DNA of 64,000 nucleotides from Siderastrea radians. Its lineage: Eukaryota > Cnidaria > Anthozoa > Scleractinia > Rhizangiidae. This document shows, piece by piece, positions 1 through 12,616 of this stretch (positions are counted from its first letter, which is position 1; every line of letters begins with the position of its first letter). The position numbers and the translations under genes are program-made. The notes beneath the pieces are model-generated. The model had not been told where the DNA came from, did no database searches, and worked only from the letters and a program-made list of their open reading frames with translations. The stretch lies in NCBI GenBank assembly GCA_964017195.1, contig OZ024895.1, positions 45,781,673-45,845,672 of the forward strand, given 5' to 3'.

Positions 1-24
1 CAATGAATGTAAAGGCTTTCTAAC

Positions 25-2587
25 CTTGACTTTGCCTTCATCTGATCGGGTGTACTTTTGTAGTGTCAGGGCATCCTCATCTTTCCTGGCTGATTCCTCT
101 AGCCATGCCTCCAACGCTTTCTGGTCCCAGTTCATCTGGCTTTTCAGATCCTCAAGACGTTGCGTGTTTCTGAAAATGTTGTTCTGGAAAAAAGAGGCAT
201 TGATTAGAAAGACAAAGGTGAAAACAATAATAAAAGGACTAAAAATCAGCTTATAATAAATAGCAAGTAGCATTATTAGCATCACTTGTTTTTCCTTACC
301 TCTAGGATATTCCGTTTCTCAGTCAAATCTTTTATTTCATTGTTCACTCTCTTTATTTCATTATTGAGTCTTCCCTCTTCTCGTTCAGCTAAAGAAAGAA
401 CAGAGACATAGGCAATGAATTACTCTTTATGACTCTCACTCCTGTAATATGAATGGATACCTACCACTTCTTACTGTCCATGTATTAAACAAGAATGATA
501 CATGTAATATGTCAAACACCAATTAGTATGTTTTATCAAGATTTCCAACTCCAAGAAGAGGGTTGAAAAAACAATGAGAAGGAGGTTTTTTGGTAGTTTA
601 AGGTGGTGGATGTCCTGATGAAACACCCTCTCAAGCATTTGAGACATCTTCTTAAACAAATAACTAAATGACACGAAAACAAAGAAACAAAACCGTCAAA
701 CTCTAAAAAAATTAAGACAGGGTCTCCAAACCTCTGACATGCATTTGTTTTTCTTTGTTTAAACATGATTTATCATTATTATGACTGAAAAGTACTGAAA
801 AAAACATCTGTGTACATACCGATCTGTTTCATGTGATTTTCAGTCTCTATTTCTCTCTTTCTTGCATTCAGCAACTCCTGTTCATCAGTAGAAAGAACAA
901 CATCAGAAAACAGATACGGTAAAACAAATTTGTGCATCACTACTTCAGTAAATTAGGAGCTCCCTGTCTGACTGACTATTCACAGTGTAGTTTTCATAAT
1001 TTTGTTAATTTCCACTCACCTGTGTATGCTGTAGTTCTTGTTGTACATTTCTGAGGTGTTCTCTCATTGCATAGATTCTATCCGAGTGTTCATCAAGCTG
1101 TTCTTTATGCGATGTAATATTCTTCTGAGACTCAGTTACCTAAGAAGTATATAACCATTGATATTGACAACAAACTTTATAAATACTTGGAAGCCCTTGC
1201 TACCTAAAAGTGCTGTTATTCTTACTGGATAAATTTTAATCTCATTAGTCTTTCAGATTTCTTTTATATTTCTTCTCCCAGCTTAAAATTTATGTAAAAC
1301 CATCCTACAGGGCAGTTTTGACATTACTGATCCTAGCAGTGTACTGAACACATGTCACCATGAACAGGGTTGTCCCTAAGAATCGGCAGCTGGCAGAATT
1401 AACCGGCTACTTGGGTCGTTTGTGCTGGCTACTTTTGTGATATATATACATATTTTTTTAAAGACGAATTATTTGTTCCTTTCACTGGTGCAGATATATG
1501 AAGAAGAAACTTATTTCCCATTGTAGTTTATTGGCTTAAAAATAATCTGATTAGCACAGAGATACACAATTATTAGTTCAATACGGTGAATTCTTGGAAT
1601 TACATGTACACGTAGAAAAAAACTGAAGGCATGGGTTTATACAAATAAAATTGAAAAATTACGATAACTTTTGAAACTGACATTATTGGAAATTTGTGCT
1701 CAGAATCAAGGAAATTCCATTTCTGTGGACTTAAAATATAAAAATTTCCTTGGGGGGGCATGCCCTCAGACCCCCTAGAAGGGATCGCCTTTGGCGCTCA
1801 ATAATCACTATCCGGCTACTTAGATTTATTTATTTTTGCCAGCTACTTGAAAAGTTGTGGACGACCGTGGATGAACCTAGTAAATACGACCCAGTTTACC
1901 ACGAATGGCACAGCAGCTCAGTGGTTAGTGCATCTGACTGGTGTATGGAAGGTCATGGGTTAAATTCCTGTAGAAAACTCTGATTTTTCTTTGTCCCATG
2001 ATCTTCTCAGAGCATAAAATTTACCATCTCTCTTTATTTCTCATCATTAGTTGTTGTGGGTAGCTAACTAGATAGTAGCTCCAAAGTACAGGCTGCATTT
2101 TATATACTCCGGTTATGTCAACGATCTTTGGTGTGGGTATAAGGTGAGTTCATGTAGAATTGGGATTCACATGGAAATATGCACCCTTGCTTACAGCCAT
2201 CATATTAAGCTTTTTGTCCATATCTTTATTAAAATAGAGATAATGGTAAACCTTAAATGTTGCTATTTGACAAAAAAAATCTTACTTTCTGTAACGTTGT
2301 CCCAAAGAAACAGCTCCAATAATAAGATTTCCCTGTAACTATATATGTTATAAGGCTGTTGCTTAACAAAACCCACCAGTGCTAGCTACCTTTTTACTAC
2401 CTGTGGGCTCCAAACTTCCGAGATTTGCAGCCCTTCGAGTTTTTCTTAGTCAACAGCCTTATGTCATATTTATTATTTTGTTCATCAAGACAAATCTCAC
2501 CTCATTCTCCAGCTGTTTATTCTCCAGATTCGCCACTGGCATAGCAATGCCTTCATCGAAATTCAACTCACTCACAATGTCCTCCAT
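25..2587 (-). CDS. CCDC39: CCDC39 (coiled-coil ciliary ruler protein), 5' part only
   Basis: With CCDC40 this family sets the 96-nm repeat of ciliary doublet microtubules, needed for inner dynein arms and the nexin-dynein regulatory complex. Five coding exons are visible on the minus strand: 2501-2587, 1020-1139, 820-877, 300-388 and 25-183. All have GT-AG borders and the phases agree, giving 171 residues. The first exon reads [20 protein letters not shown], matching the human start ([20 protein letters not shown]). The last exon contains [19 protein letters not shown], almost identical to human. The start is the first in-frame Met. The exons are rich in charged heptads, as expected for coiled coil. 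The rest of the gene (human about 940 aa) lies left of the window. Head to head with the NOL7-like gene 346 bp away. Confidence 0.93.
1905..2015 (+). repeat. tRNA-derived SINE copy
   Basis: CAGCTCAGTGGTTAGTGCAT (A-box region), GGTCATGGGTTAAATTCCTG (B-box region), then CTCTGATTTTTCTTTGTCCC. Same family as 45060-45190. In the first CCDC39 intron; the remaining intron sequence (1140-1900) holds repeated CCGGCTACTT motifs and nothing coding. Confidence 0.65.
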
Positions 2588-2933
2588 TTTGAACGTGAAA
2601 AACGCTTCCAGAGAACAAGTTAGGCTCGAAATAAACCGCTATATTTTTTCCAAAACACACACAATTACGTTTTAAAAGAGACAATTGATTTGTTTAAGTT
2701 CTGAGCAGTCCTGAACAATCTTTTGAAGTATAAAATTCACCAACTCTGTTCCATCAAAGTTGTTGTGGAAACGGCGAAAACAACCTGCGCCAGCAATGCG
2801 GAGGAGAACCTACAGCGGATACGCTAACACTGCAAGTCCCGGATGTTTGGAGCACACGTGAAAATTCTGTTTTCAGACTTTTCAGTGCGCCGAGTTTCCA
2901 GTTGGCCTCGAAAACCCGAGGTATTTTAGGAAC
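2588..2933. promoter_or_regulatory. Shared divergent promoter CCDC39 / NOL7-like
   Basis: The 346 bp between the two start codons must hold both promoters and both 5' UTRs. It is richer in CpG than the surrounding introns, especially 2770-2860. No clear TATA box was seen, consistent with a housekeeping-type bidirectional promoter. Inferred from gene geometry. Confidence 0.6.
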
Positions 2934-3698
2934 ATGAGAAAGAAAACCAGAAGTACAAAGCGTACAACCAAGTCAAGTCAAGGAGAGGTCAAACTCGCTG
3001 ATCAGAGTACTGCATCAATCGTCTTTGTTGATGAGAACTCAAGTGAAGCTCATGTTCAAGATCAGCAGAACAAAACAATTGTGGAAGAAAATATCAAGGA
3101 TGACACGGATCGTGTGATTGCCGTAATTGATAAGAAGCCGACTGAGGAGAAAATAGTAAAGGATGAAGAAGAGGATGATGTTCCAGAGGACGTGTCCTGG
3201 AAGGCCAGCAAAGAAAATGCTATTCGAGAACGGACACTGGAGAAAGAGATCCTTCTTGATGTGAAACGAAAAGAGAAACAGATGAGAATAGAAAGAAATG
3301 AAAGGCTGCGAGAACAGAAGGAAAGGAAAAGGGCGAGGGAGTATTCTAGACTACCCATGGAGGTCCTCCAAGAGGTTGCTAAGCAACAAGAATCCCAGGC
3401 TGAGGAGGAAATAAAGGCAGTAACACAGACTGTTGGTACTGGAGATCACGTGACATTTGACAGTTCAAGTGAAGATGAATGTGAAGAACAAAATGAAGAA
3501 ACCGAGGAAACACCAGCAATTAAAGTGCTTGTTTTACCAAAAGAAGCAAAAAAGCCAAAGAAAATTCAGTGGTCTGCAAGTTTATTTTTACGAGGACACC
3601 TATTTGGGGATAGAATTGAACGCATTTCAGCTACAAAGAACTCAGATCGGAATAGAAAACGAAAAGGCAATTTTGGTCCTGCTGCTAATTTTTTTTGA
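2934..3698 (+). CDS. NOL7: NOL7-like nucleolar protein, single exon
   Basis: 254 residues, close to human NOL7 (257). NOL7 is a nucleolar protein linked to the small-subunit processome and early rRNA processing. The best match is the central basic helix at about residues 83-145, where DVPEDVSW is followed by an E/K/R-rich stretch and then LREQKERKRAREYSRLP and VLQEV. Human has EAPEELTF, an RRE...EQKKRKLLPDTILEKL pattern in the same order. Near the C-terminus, SASLFLRGHLFGDRIERISA parallels the human A..F...LYG....R motif. An acidic stretch (SSSEDECEEQNEETEE) precedes it. The C-terminus is shorter than in human and ends GPAANFF. Reads through without an intron; a poly(A) signal AATAAA lies at 3789-3794. 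Recognition rests on a modestly conserved family. Confidence 0.72.
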   Translation: MRKKTRSTKRTTKSSQGEVKLADQSTASIVFVDENSSEAHVQDQQNKTIVEENIKDDTDRVIAVIDKKPTEEKIVKDEEEDDVPEDVSWKASKENAIRERTLEKEILLDVKRKEKQMRIERNERLREQKERKRAREYSRLPMEVLQEVAKQQESQAEEEIKAVTQTVGTGDHVTFDSSSEDECEEQNEETEETPAIKVLVLPKEAKKPKKIQWSASLFLRGHLFGDRIERISATKNSDRNRKRKGNFGPAANFF

Positions 3699-3805
3699 AA
3701 GTATCTGTATTTTAGTTACTTGCAATCAGGTTTCATATTTGTTTTGCTTGTTAACCAACTTAAACACGCCCCCCATAAAAGAGTAAACAATAAAAACAAG
3801 AGTAC

Positions 3806-4629
3806 TGTATTTTCTCAATTAAACGCCGGGCCCCGAAAAAAACCGGGTTCAAATAAATGCTGGGTATACAGGCCTGAGTTTATAATAAATGCCCCCAGCA
3901 TTTATTCAGGGTCCCGGCATTTATTTGAGGTCCCGGCGTTTATTAGAAATGGGTGTACTAAATCAGGATTATGTGTCATAACTGCATACTAGTTCTCTTT
4001 CTACCAGTATATTTGTATTTAGACACTGATATTCAGACTAAAACTACCTTTTACACAATTACTTCTAACTACAACAGATGAAACAAATGACGCATCAGGT
4101 ATGGTGTCAATCTTTTTAAATCATGGTAACTTTTCTGCAGGCTTGTACATCAAGCAAGGATCATCTTGAGGGTCTCTCCAGCATTTCTCCAGCAGTTCCT
4201 TGAATCATTCCATAATTTTGCCTTTCTCAGAACTGATGGAGCAGGAACCCCACCACCATCTTGTTCTGAATTGCTTGCATGGTATGTTTGCTGTCAAGCA
4301 GTTACCGACACACTTCCTCCGTGTTTCACAGAGAAACGTAACGTTGAGAAGAGTTCGATCACTGTTCCTGTCAGTGGTGTTTCTTTTGAATAAACAACTT
4401 ACTGGATTCACTTAAATGAGACAAAGTTGATAACATTGTTTCACACTTTTGTTAAAATTTGGTTCTTGGTTCAATAAACCTCCAGTACTGATATTAAAAA
4501 AAGGATGGCTGAAAAATGCATTTGATAAATAAATGCCAGGGCCTGAATAAACGCTGGGTTTGAATAAATGCTGGGTCTACGGGGCCGAATTTTAAATAAA
4601 CGCCACTGGCATTTAATAGAGAAAATACG
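3806..4629. mobile_element. Non-autonomous DNA transposon with about 20-bp terminal inverted repeats
   Basis: The left end GTATTTTCTCAATTAAACGC and the reverse complement of the right end (GTATTTTCTCTATTAAATGC) match. Subterminal regions at both ends carry repeated AATAAATGCYGGG / AATAAACGC motifs in both orientations (3840-3950 and 4520-4610). No coding sequence was recognised inside. It sits directly 3' of the NOL7-like gene. Boundaries are good to a few bases; no target-site duplication is certain. Confidence 0.7.
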
Positions 4630-5119
4630 CTATTGCTAAAATTGAGTCTGCTGGTTCGTAGTTTAGAGGAAATAGCTATGAATCGGATACTTTCATGTTC
4701 ACATACTAGTGATAACCATGTATCAATAAATAAAGATTAAAAAAACCTGCAGACAAATTTATTGTATTCACACTTTATTTAATTTGATCATTCTATACAA
4801 TATTATTGCAAGGAAAGATTAATCATATATTTTACTATTACTGAAATGAAAAATATTGTTTGTTGTGCTGGGTCTTTGTTACATAAGGCTTCATTAAGTC
4901 AGAGTTGCACTATATCTGTAAGTATATTTGGTTTACTCCTACGTTCAATCCCCTCTTAGTATATAAACCTCCTCAGTATCTCCTTAACCAAATACCTTTT
5001 TGTATCTCATATACTTGGAAAATTATGTGTGATGTCATGCTTGTATTCAAAAAATAAAATCGACTTTGTTTGACAAGGGTGACACTAAACAATTTTTCAA
5101 ATGACAAACAGAAACCTGT

Positions 5120-5313
5120 GGCCCTGGGATTCCAGATCAAATTGGAATTTGGAAATTCTGGTTTCAGTGAGGAGCAAGGATAAAACAGAAGACCCGGCGC
5201 AAAAACTCTCAGAGCAAGGATGAGAACCATCAACAAACTGAACCCACATATGATGCCCAGGCCACATTGGTTGGAGGTGAGTGCTCTCACCACTGTGCCA
5301 TCCCCTCCCCCCA
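5120..5313 (-). repeat. tRNA-derived SINE copy
   Basis: Read on the minus strand it starts GATGGCACAGTGGTGAGAGC (A-box-like). It continues with a GTGGGTTCAG B-box-like motif and ends in a TCCAAATTCCAATTTGATC tail. It lies upstream of the AP-1 sigma gene. The flanking 4630-5119 holds no recognised feature. Confidence 0.55.
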
Positions 5314-5558
5314 AATTCACATAGCCTCATCTAACTAATAGCTATGCAACCAATCAGAAGGCATGTGAAACAAAGTAACTTTAGTATTTATATGGTGTAG
5401 AGTATTCTCTAATTATCTATTTCACAGATTTTGGAAAACTCATGTCACGCTTTTTGTGTCACGCTTTTTGTGCCTTGCATGACAAGAGGAAATGACGCCT
5501 GCGTTTTGGCAAGAACTGCTGGCTCTCCGTGAGCCCGCAGTTAGACTTGAAGCTCAAA

Positions 5559-8500
5559 ATGGTGAGTTTTGTCGATATATTTCTCTTTGAAGAAATTGGG
5601 AAATCTTGCCTTTTCGAATTCGATGTGGCCCTTAGCGCAGCGAAATAATTGTGGTGTTTATTTTAGTTTCAGTTTATGCTGCTGTTCAGCCGTCAAGGCA
5701 AACTCAGACTGCAAAAATGGTACACCGCTTCAAGCCAGAAAGAAAAGAAGAAGATAACTCGCGACCTGATTACGACTGTTCTTGCTAGAAAACCAAAGAT
5801 GTGTAGCTTTCTGGAATACAAAGACATGAAGATCGTATATAAAAGGTAATACATGGAAAAGAAGCCCAGTCTGTATTCTGTGTCTGGGTAAATAAGAACA
5901 AGTTTATATTAAAATCAAGAAATAATGGAGTGAGGTGCACACCTGGTGACAGCCGGTATAAATGATATTCTAAAGCTTATCACCAGTTTTTCACTGTTTG
6001 TGTGTAGGATTTTTCATTTATAACATCTTGGATACCTTGATAAACTTAGTTAAGTTTGAATCCAGTTAGTTTCTTGAAGAAAGGTTCAGTAAAACTGCCA
6101 TTACTAAGAACAAATCACTTAGCCCTTTCACTCTCATAGTCAGTTATGGAGACGTTAAGGTGATTCTAACTTTTGAGTCTGTGGACAAAACCCTGTGGTG
6201 TGACCATTCAAATGAAATCTCTTCAGCAGCACTTTCACATGGTACTATTTATATTTATTTATTTTTTTGAAAATGAAAGTTGAGATTTCTCTTGAATTTT
6301 GATTTGAGGCACTCTTGGGAGTGAAAGGGTTAAGATTGCAAGTATAGGTATCACACTAAACTGAGTTTTACGTGAATTTATCTACAATAAGAACAAGGTT
6401 GTGTGGAATAATTGTTTTGTTGCCTGCACTCCCCCTCACGGGAGGGGGGGAGTGCGGGCAAGGGGTGGAACAAAAAGTGAAAATTTTGGTCAATATCCCA
6501 CAGGTTGGAAGGCATACGCTAATCAAATGCAGCTAAAATTCTGCTCCCAGGGGGAAAACAAAAATAAAGGGCCAATATCTCATTACACATAAACTTTAAT
6601 CGCCCCTTTAAGATGCTCTCATAACTTCAACTTGAAATCTCAGTCTCACGACATTGCAACTAGATTGTTCACAACTTGAATTTACATTTCCTTTTCGCAT
6701 AAATATGTGCTATGCACGTAACAGTTGCGATTATTAACAGCAGAAAAAAAGAATAAATCACTACAACTTGACGTACAAGCTTCCGTAAGGCATGAGTTTT
6801 CTAATGGATGAAGTTTGATACCAGTGTCTCAACCCCCAGGCAGCTTTTGATGATCAAAATGCTGACCAAGGGGATCAATCTCTGCCTCAAATCCCCACCC
6901 TTTGCCCTTACTCTCCCCCTCCCACCTGGGATTTATGTTGGTAGGTGCATTAATGTTTCAATCACCTCCCCCCCCCCCCCCCCATTTTCTGTTTTTCTGT
7001 ACCCTTTTTCTCAGACTAATGCTAATCAAACTTTTAACAATTGAATTTGTTCGTTGTAATTTCTTAGATATGCAAGTTTGTATTTCTGTGTGGCAATAGA
7101 AAAAGATGATAACGAATTGCTCACGCTGGAAATAATTCACAGATATGTTGAGCTTCTTGACAAGTATTTTGGAAGTGTAAGTATGAGTCACTCATCTCAA
7201 ACTCAGTACTTGATTCTAAGAGTAACCAACATCATTTTTCTAGTTTTGATGCCAAAATAGTCTTGACCTCACAAGCCTCAGAGGTGACAAGCATCTAATT
7301 TCTCCTTACAGCATCACTACTTGGTCAAACAAACAGGTCATGAGAATCAAGGAAATGATCACCAAACATAAAATGATTTGCCATTTATGTATATTCTCTC
7401 AACTAGTGCCATAAGAACTATATAGAGAACAGTGAGGAGAATATGCTTGTTGAACTGGGGGCTTAATAGGTTAAAAGCAGTCAGCAGATAAGAATAAGGG
7501 CAGCATTAACTGGGAAACGTTCCTTTAGCCCCACGTGAAGAGAAAGCCTGTTTTTACTTTTGCATTTTCATTGTTTTGAATATTTATTTCTTGACAGGTG
7601 TGTGAGCTAGACATCATTTTTAATTTTGAGAAAGCATATTTCATGCTTGATGAGTTAATACTTGGAGGAGAGATTCAGGAAACTAGCAAGAAAAATGTTC
7701 TGAAGGCCATCTCAGCTCAAGATCTCCTACAGGAGGTATGAAGAATCTTTCTTAAAGTTCCTGCCATGATGAAATTAATGCTTCCAACAACAAACATCTA
7801 CCAGATATACTTTTTGATATATGGAAGACCATTGCAGCTGTTTATGTAAGTTTAGTGGTTGTAAAAGAAAGCCTGAATTCTTTTAGGCTTATTTTTGGTT
7901 ATTGTTTATGTTGCATATGCAACTGTATTGGTGGTCCATATATAAAAAAAAATCTTTGACTTGTAGTTCAAATAGTTATGATTTTTCACATATTCACTTT
8001 GATTTAAACTCCTAGCAGCCCTTTCAATAACTTTAAAAGTGAAGGTCTTTCTTTAATTGACCTCAAACTGATTAAGCGACTAGGCGTGTGTCTCTGACTA
8101 AGCCACTGTGTGAGCCTCTCCATGCGTGGGATGCGGTGTTCTAAAAATGTTTTGTAGTAGAACTCAGCAAGCATAACAAAAAGCATTTACCTCGTGAAGG
8201 GTCCCAGTAATGAAGGGTGTCAAGGAAGCAGGTGCAGTTAATTGACTATAGGTGGCAAAATAATTTCTGCTCTAACATGTTGTGAGGGTGGGGTGGAGAA
8301 GATTTCTTGAAGGGTGTGGTAGGGGTAAACACTGCTCAGTGGCTTGTTCTGAACATGTCTAGACCTAATACCTGAAACACAAGCCATCTGAATTTACGCA
8401 CGCAGATGACTTTCCTATGGGCTCACTACCTTCCATTGTGCAAGAAATCACAGCAAAAAACTGGGCCCAACTAATTAATAATATTATGGTACTCCCAAAT

Positions 8501-11500
8501 TAATGCTTGAGAATTCGTCCTTTAAAAATTAATTCTGATAAGCATGTGTCTATGTTACCAGGTTGCAAATGTCTCCTTCTTTCAAAGGAAATGTCTGTCT
8601 TCTTATAATATCTAGCCACTGTGGCTGTTAGCACTTATTGAAAGGGCTGTACATAACATCTACCACAATTCATGTCTTATTTATGCATCAGTTTTAACAC
8701 TGGATTATTTTCACCAGAACACTTGTTCATTGTTATGTTTTTCATTTAACAGGATTCTAACTGCTCATAAACAATCTCAAATATTCACTAAAATGCTTCG
8801 ACGTTCACCATAAAACCTGTAAATTTCCTAAACATTGATGACTTAACCATCTCATAAACTGACATGCAAATCACTTTGCTTAATAATAATTATTATTGAA
8901 ATTCGTAATCCCGGATTACAGTTTGTTTAGAAAATAGTCAATTTTGACTGTTTGTTTTTAAATAATCCATATACAAATTTTATTAGGGGAACAGCCACAT
9001 TTCACGTCATCTTTTTGTTGTTGTCTGCACCTCATTGATTTAAAAGCTCTTACCAATCCTTGTCACTGGTTTCCGTGCATTCCTTATTATCCATGAGGAA
9101 ACTAAATAATATTGTCTTGACCTGCGTATGACGGTTATTCTCCAGTCTTATTCTCCACTGTTTGCACTGCATGCCCTCATATCAACAAACAAATTCTCCT
9201 TGCTGGCTGTATACATTCTCAGTCAAATATAGGGAGAAATATAAAACAATCTTGACGTGTGCCTGAATGTATCTTGGATCATTTTACTCTTTTTTCTGCT
9301 GTTTGCACCTGCACACTCTGTTACCAAACTACATGTTCTTCTTGCTAATTTAAATCATTTCTCTTATTACAAGCAGACAGAACCATCCATTATCTATGCT
9401 TTTTGCACTCAGATACAGGGCCATATCAAATTACAAATGTATGACTGGTCTTCTTACAGAATTTTCTTATGTTACTTGTTGGAAGAATAAAATTTTCCTG
9501 GCATTCATGCACATAGATATAACTTAGGCAATTCAATGCACACATTCTTTGCAGTTTGAATTCACAAACAGGGTTATGCATGAAACTTATTGGTTGTAGT
9601 CCGATCAATAAAACTATCATTGTCACCACCATCACCATTTAATTTTCATACATGATGTAACATTTGCAAAAAGAAGATAACAAATTCAACAGATAGATAT
9701 GTGAAAAAGATGGGAAGCCTATGGAAAAGTGAAAGTTACAAAAAAATGTTCTCAATTCAGTGCAGGTCAAACATTAAGCAAAGTCAGTGGTTACTATGTC
9801 AAGTTATTAACTTTGCTTAGAAAAGTTCCAAGGTTAAGCTTTTAACACAGGCTGGTGGGGAGTTTGTTCCAGAGTTTGCTTCCTAAACAGGAAAGCAAGG
9901 CTTACAACAAGTCTTATTAACCCAGGGAATCGTACTTATTCCAGATCACAAATTCATCATGATTAGATGTAAATGATTGCTGTGGCTTGCACAGAGATGA
10001 TTCTTACACCACTCTTGTTTCTCCGTTACCTACAGGGTAATATCTGCATCTAGTTTCTCTTAGCAAATCACCACACATTTAGTAGATTTCCAGTAGGGAG
10101 AATTTGTTTGTACTTTGCTCACAACTCGTAATTTTCTGCGCTGTTGATCACACAAGCTAACATCTCTCTCTCAGCCTCCTCTTTGCCTTCCTTTCATACT
10201 TTTCACAGGAAGCCGAACTGCGCACGGCACTGGAGGAGATGGGTCTTGCCTGAACTCTTTCATCTGTAAATCACTGTTAGTAGCTCTTCGTCTGCTTTTG
10301 TTCTACAGGAAGGTGAACTCCAGCGCACGCTGGAAGAAATGGGGTTGGCCTGAACTGTCTCCTCTTAGAAATCCTTCTTCAGCATCTTGACCTAATATCT
10401 TCACTTCTGCAGACCAAGAAGACGAGTTCTTTACTTTGGAGTTACTTTGTATAATCTGCCTTGATTTGACGATAATTATTATTGTTTTATGAAGTGACTT
10501 GCAATGTAGACATCATGAGTGGGCGTGCTGTGTCAGAATTTACAGACTCGAGCCAAAGGCAAGGGTTTGAAAATTGGATACAGCACGGACATCAATTGTG
10601 TATATTATATTACTTACTTCAACCTCGTGTCCAGGTACTCTCCTCTTCTTGTCTCTGGGAGCGAAACCTCGGGTTTGAGGTTGTACTTGCTTGTCACAAA
10701 TATCTCCTCTAATATTTCATGTTTATTGACTATCATGACAATATATAACAAAGTAGTGAATCAAAGGAAAAATTTTTGTAAATTAGAACAAAATCTGTAT
10801 CTGATTTAATGAATAATTTCTCAAGCAGTGTCATAATGTAACTCAGATCTAAAATTTTGCATTTGCATTTGATAGCAATCAGGTTATAAAATTTGTTGGA
10901 ACGTAAAACGTCACTGAACTAAAGAAAAAAGAACTGCGCACAAACGTGAAAGCACTGTAAAATAATTCTCTTAGAGAAAAGGTAGTACGTCTTTTTTAAT
11001 AAAGAATATCAGTTTCCTAGAATAGCATATAGTTACATCTTTAATATGTTTCGGGTGAACGGTACATTTCATCTTGAAGGCAAGGTCTAGCTTGACACTT
11101 TCTCAAAGAATTCTAAAATGAGTCTACTAGTTATGCCAAAGTATGTGGTGGACATCAGCCTTGTTACATCACTTGTTTTTGCAAATGAGGGTGCAAGTCA
11201 AAAACAGTACTTAAAACTTAAAATGATAAGGGTATTTTTATCAAATTTTTTTTCAAAATTCCGTTATAATCTTAACTTTCAGTTCTTCGAACATGAAGTC
11301 AGATTTTAATCAAAGTTCCGGCATAAAATCCTATACAGAGAAGTTTTCTATTGAGTTCAGTTTGAAAGTTAAAGCCAATGAATGAGAGAAGCAATTATTA
11401 TGGTCAAATAGTGTTAACTGCTGTAAACAAACAGTACCGTCTTTATTTTCGTATGTTTTGATTGGCCAAATCCGATATCTTTCATTTGGTTTGGTTTAAC

Positions 11501-11811
11501 AAAGGTCATTAGAAAACGCTATACTTTGCAAAAGACGTTGGAAAAATGCTTGTGAGTGATGTTTGTTAAGTTGTTCTTGTTTTTCTTTCTTTCTTTTTTT
11601 TGTGGGCTTACACCGTAAGACAGTCGGTTCAGTAAGGTTGGTGAACGGGCGCGCTTAGCCTAGAGAAAATTATCTGGAGCGAGCTCCCGAGACTTGACAG
11701 TCGCGACTGTTTAATTTGCAGTGTACCGTGAGCTTGGTTCTTCATATGTTTCTGTTTGTTTGACAGGAGGGTGAGTTGCAGCGTACACTGGAGGAGATGG
11801 GCCTGTCATGA
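5559..11811 (+). CDS. AP1S1: AP-1 complex sigma subunit with three alternative C-terminal ends
   Basis: Small chain of the clathrin adaptor AP-1, which sorts cargo between trans-Golgi and endosomes. Coding exons: 5559-5561 (only the ATG), 5667-5845, 7068-7176, 7598-7735, then one of three terminal segments (10209-10253, 10309-10353, 11767-11811). Each choice gives 157 residues, against 158 in human AP1S1. Hallmarks in order: [74 protein letters not shown]. The acceptor at 5666/5667 was chosen because MFQFMLLF then matches MMRFMLLF in length. Phases of all exons agree. I cannot tell AP1S1, S2 and S3 apart, so this is probably the pre-duplication orthologue. Poly(A) signals lie at 10998-11003 and 12448-12453. 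Confidence 0.93.
6119..6333. mobile_element. TTAA-target MITE, family B, copy 1
   Basis: Ends are CCCTTTCACTCTCA and its inverted form ACTCTTGGGAGTGAAAGGG, bounded by TTAG/TTAA. Internal sequence GAGTCTGTGG...GTGACCATTCAAATGAAA recurs at 23585-23799 and in the tandem array at 58560-58945. TTAA borders and CCC termini are piggyBac-like. It lies in AP-1 sigma intron 2. Confidence 0.75.
7270..7474 (+). mobile_element. TTAA-target MITE, family A, copy 1
   Basis: Member of the most abundant element in the window, about 210 bp, with consensus ends TTAACCCTTTAAGCCCC and its inverse. This copy has a decayed left end; the right end GGGGGCTTAATAGGTTAA is clear. Interior motifs: CATCTAATTTCTCCTTACA, GATCACCAAA, GGAGAATATGC. 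In AP-1 sigma intron 3. Confidence 0.75.
10209..10253 (+). CDS. AP1S1: AP-1 sigma terminal coding segment a
   Basis: Encodes [14 protein letters not shown] then TGA. Preceded by a strong acceptor (pyrimidine tract then TTTTCACAG at 10208). Enters in phase 0, exactly as the donor at 7735/7736 requires. Only 55 bp separate its stop from segment b, so segments a and b may compete as 3' splice sites sharing one 3' UTR. Confidence 0.85.
   Translation, partial: EAELRTALEEMGLA
10309..10353 (+). CDS. AP1S1: AP-1 sigma terminal coding segment b
   Basis: Encodes [14 protein letters not shown] then TGA, after the acceptor TTGTTCTACAG ending at 10308. Same length and phase as segments a and c. The first potential poly(A) signal downstream is AATAAA at 10998-11003. 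Confidence 0.85.
   Translation, partial: EGELQRTLEEMGLA
11767..11811 (+). CDS. AP1S1: AP-1 sigma terminal coding segment c
   Basis: Encodes [14 protein letters not shown] then TGA, after the acceptor GTTTGTTTGACAG ending at 11766. It is 1.4 kb downstream of segment b and has its own poly(A) signal at 12448-12453, so it behaves as a genuine alternative last exon. At protein level it differs from segment b only in the final residue (Ser for Ala). Confidence 0.85.
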   Translation, partial: EGELQRTLEEMGLS

Positions 11812-12616
11812 TTTTCAAGGTGCATGCTTCAGTGGGAAGGGACAATTTTTACTCTTAACTTTAGTTAGTTTCAGTACAGACTGGTAGAAAATGCAGGTCA
11901 CATGTCACAATGTCACAGTAATACCAATATATAAACGGGCTACCACTGCCCTAATAGATCTTTTTGAAATAGCGTTGGGCTAGGAGGACCTGTCTAGCTT
12001 GTCTATATATCAGTCTATATATCAGTTGAAAAGTTCACGAGCACGAAGTTCGTATGAAAACGATGCAGAACATGTCCCAGCAAACCGTACTTCACGCCGG
12101 CAAAACTTGTGCATAACAGTTACTTCATTTCCAACACATACTTAACGTACAAAGGTTAAGTTTTCAGAAACGGCGTTTAGTTTTGCGGTTAAAATGAAAC
12201 TTTCAACATTCGTGTATATTTTCCTCTGTAAAATTATGGCAGGAACTGCGCACGCGTCTTGCGTTTGACCGCTGTGAGATATATTGGTTGTACTGTGACC
12301 CGTTGTTACGACCTGTGACCTGCTTTTTTCACCAGCCGTTTCACTTCACTGGGCGCTTAATTCTTGCTTATCTAGTTATATGTATGAACCTCTGTCGAAC
12401 CATTTATACCTCTTAAAGAGCCGAAGTGTAAATCTAAAAAGAAGAGAAATAAATTTTGAGAACAATTGAAGAACGAGTATCTTTACGAGGAAGTACTTCT
12501 TCGGCATCGGTCAAACGGATTTTGCACTTTCATTCATGTTGAACGCGTTTGATCACCTTTTCGAATGGTGTTCATAGAAGCTTGACTACCGTCAGGCTTT
12601 TACCTCGTCCGAATGG

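Noticed and set aside
3457..3786. 109-residue frame overlapping NOL7
   Set aside because: Shadow frame; the other frame matches NOL7 over its whole length.
9257..9490. 77-residue frame with a hydrophobic start resembling a signal peptide
   Set aside because: It lies inside AP-1 sigma intron 4, in AT-rich sequence with diverged internal repeats, and lacks splice or homology support.
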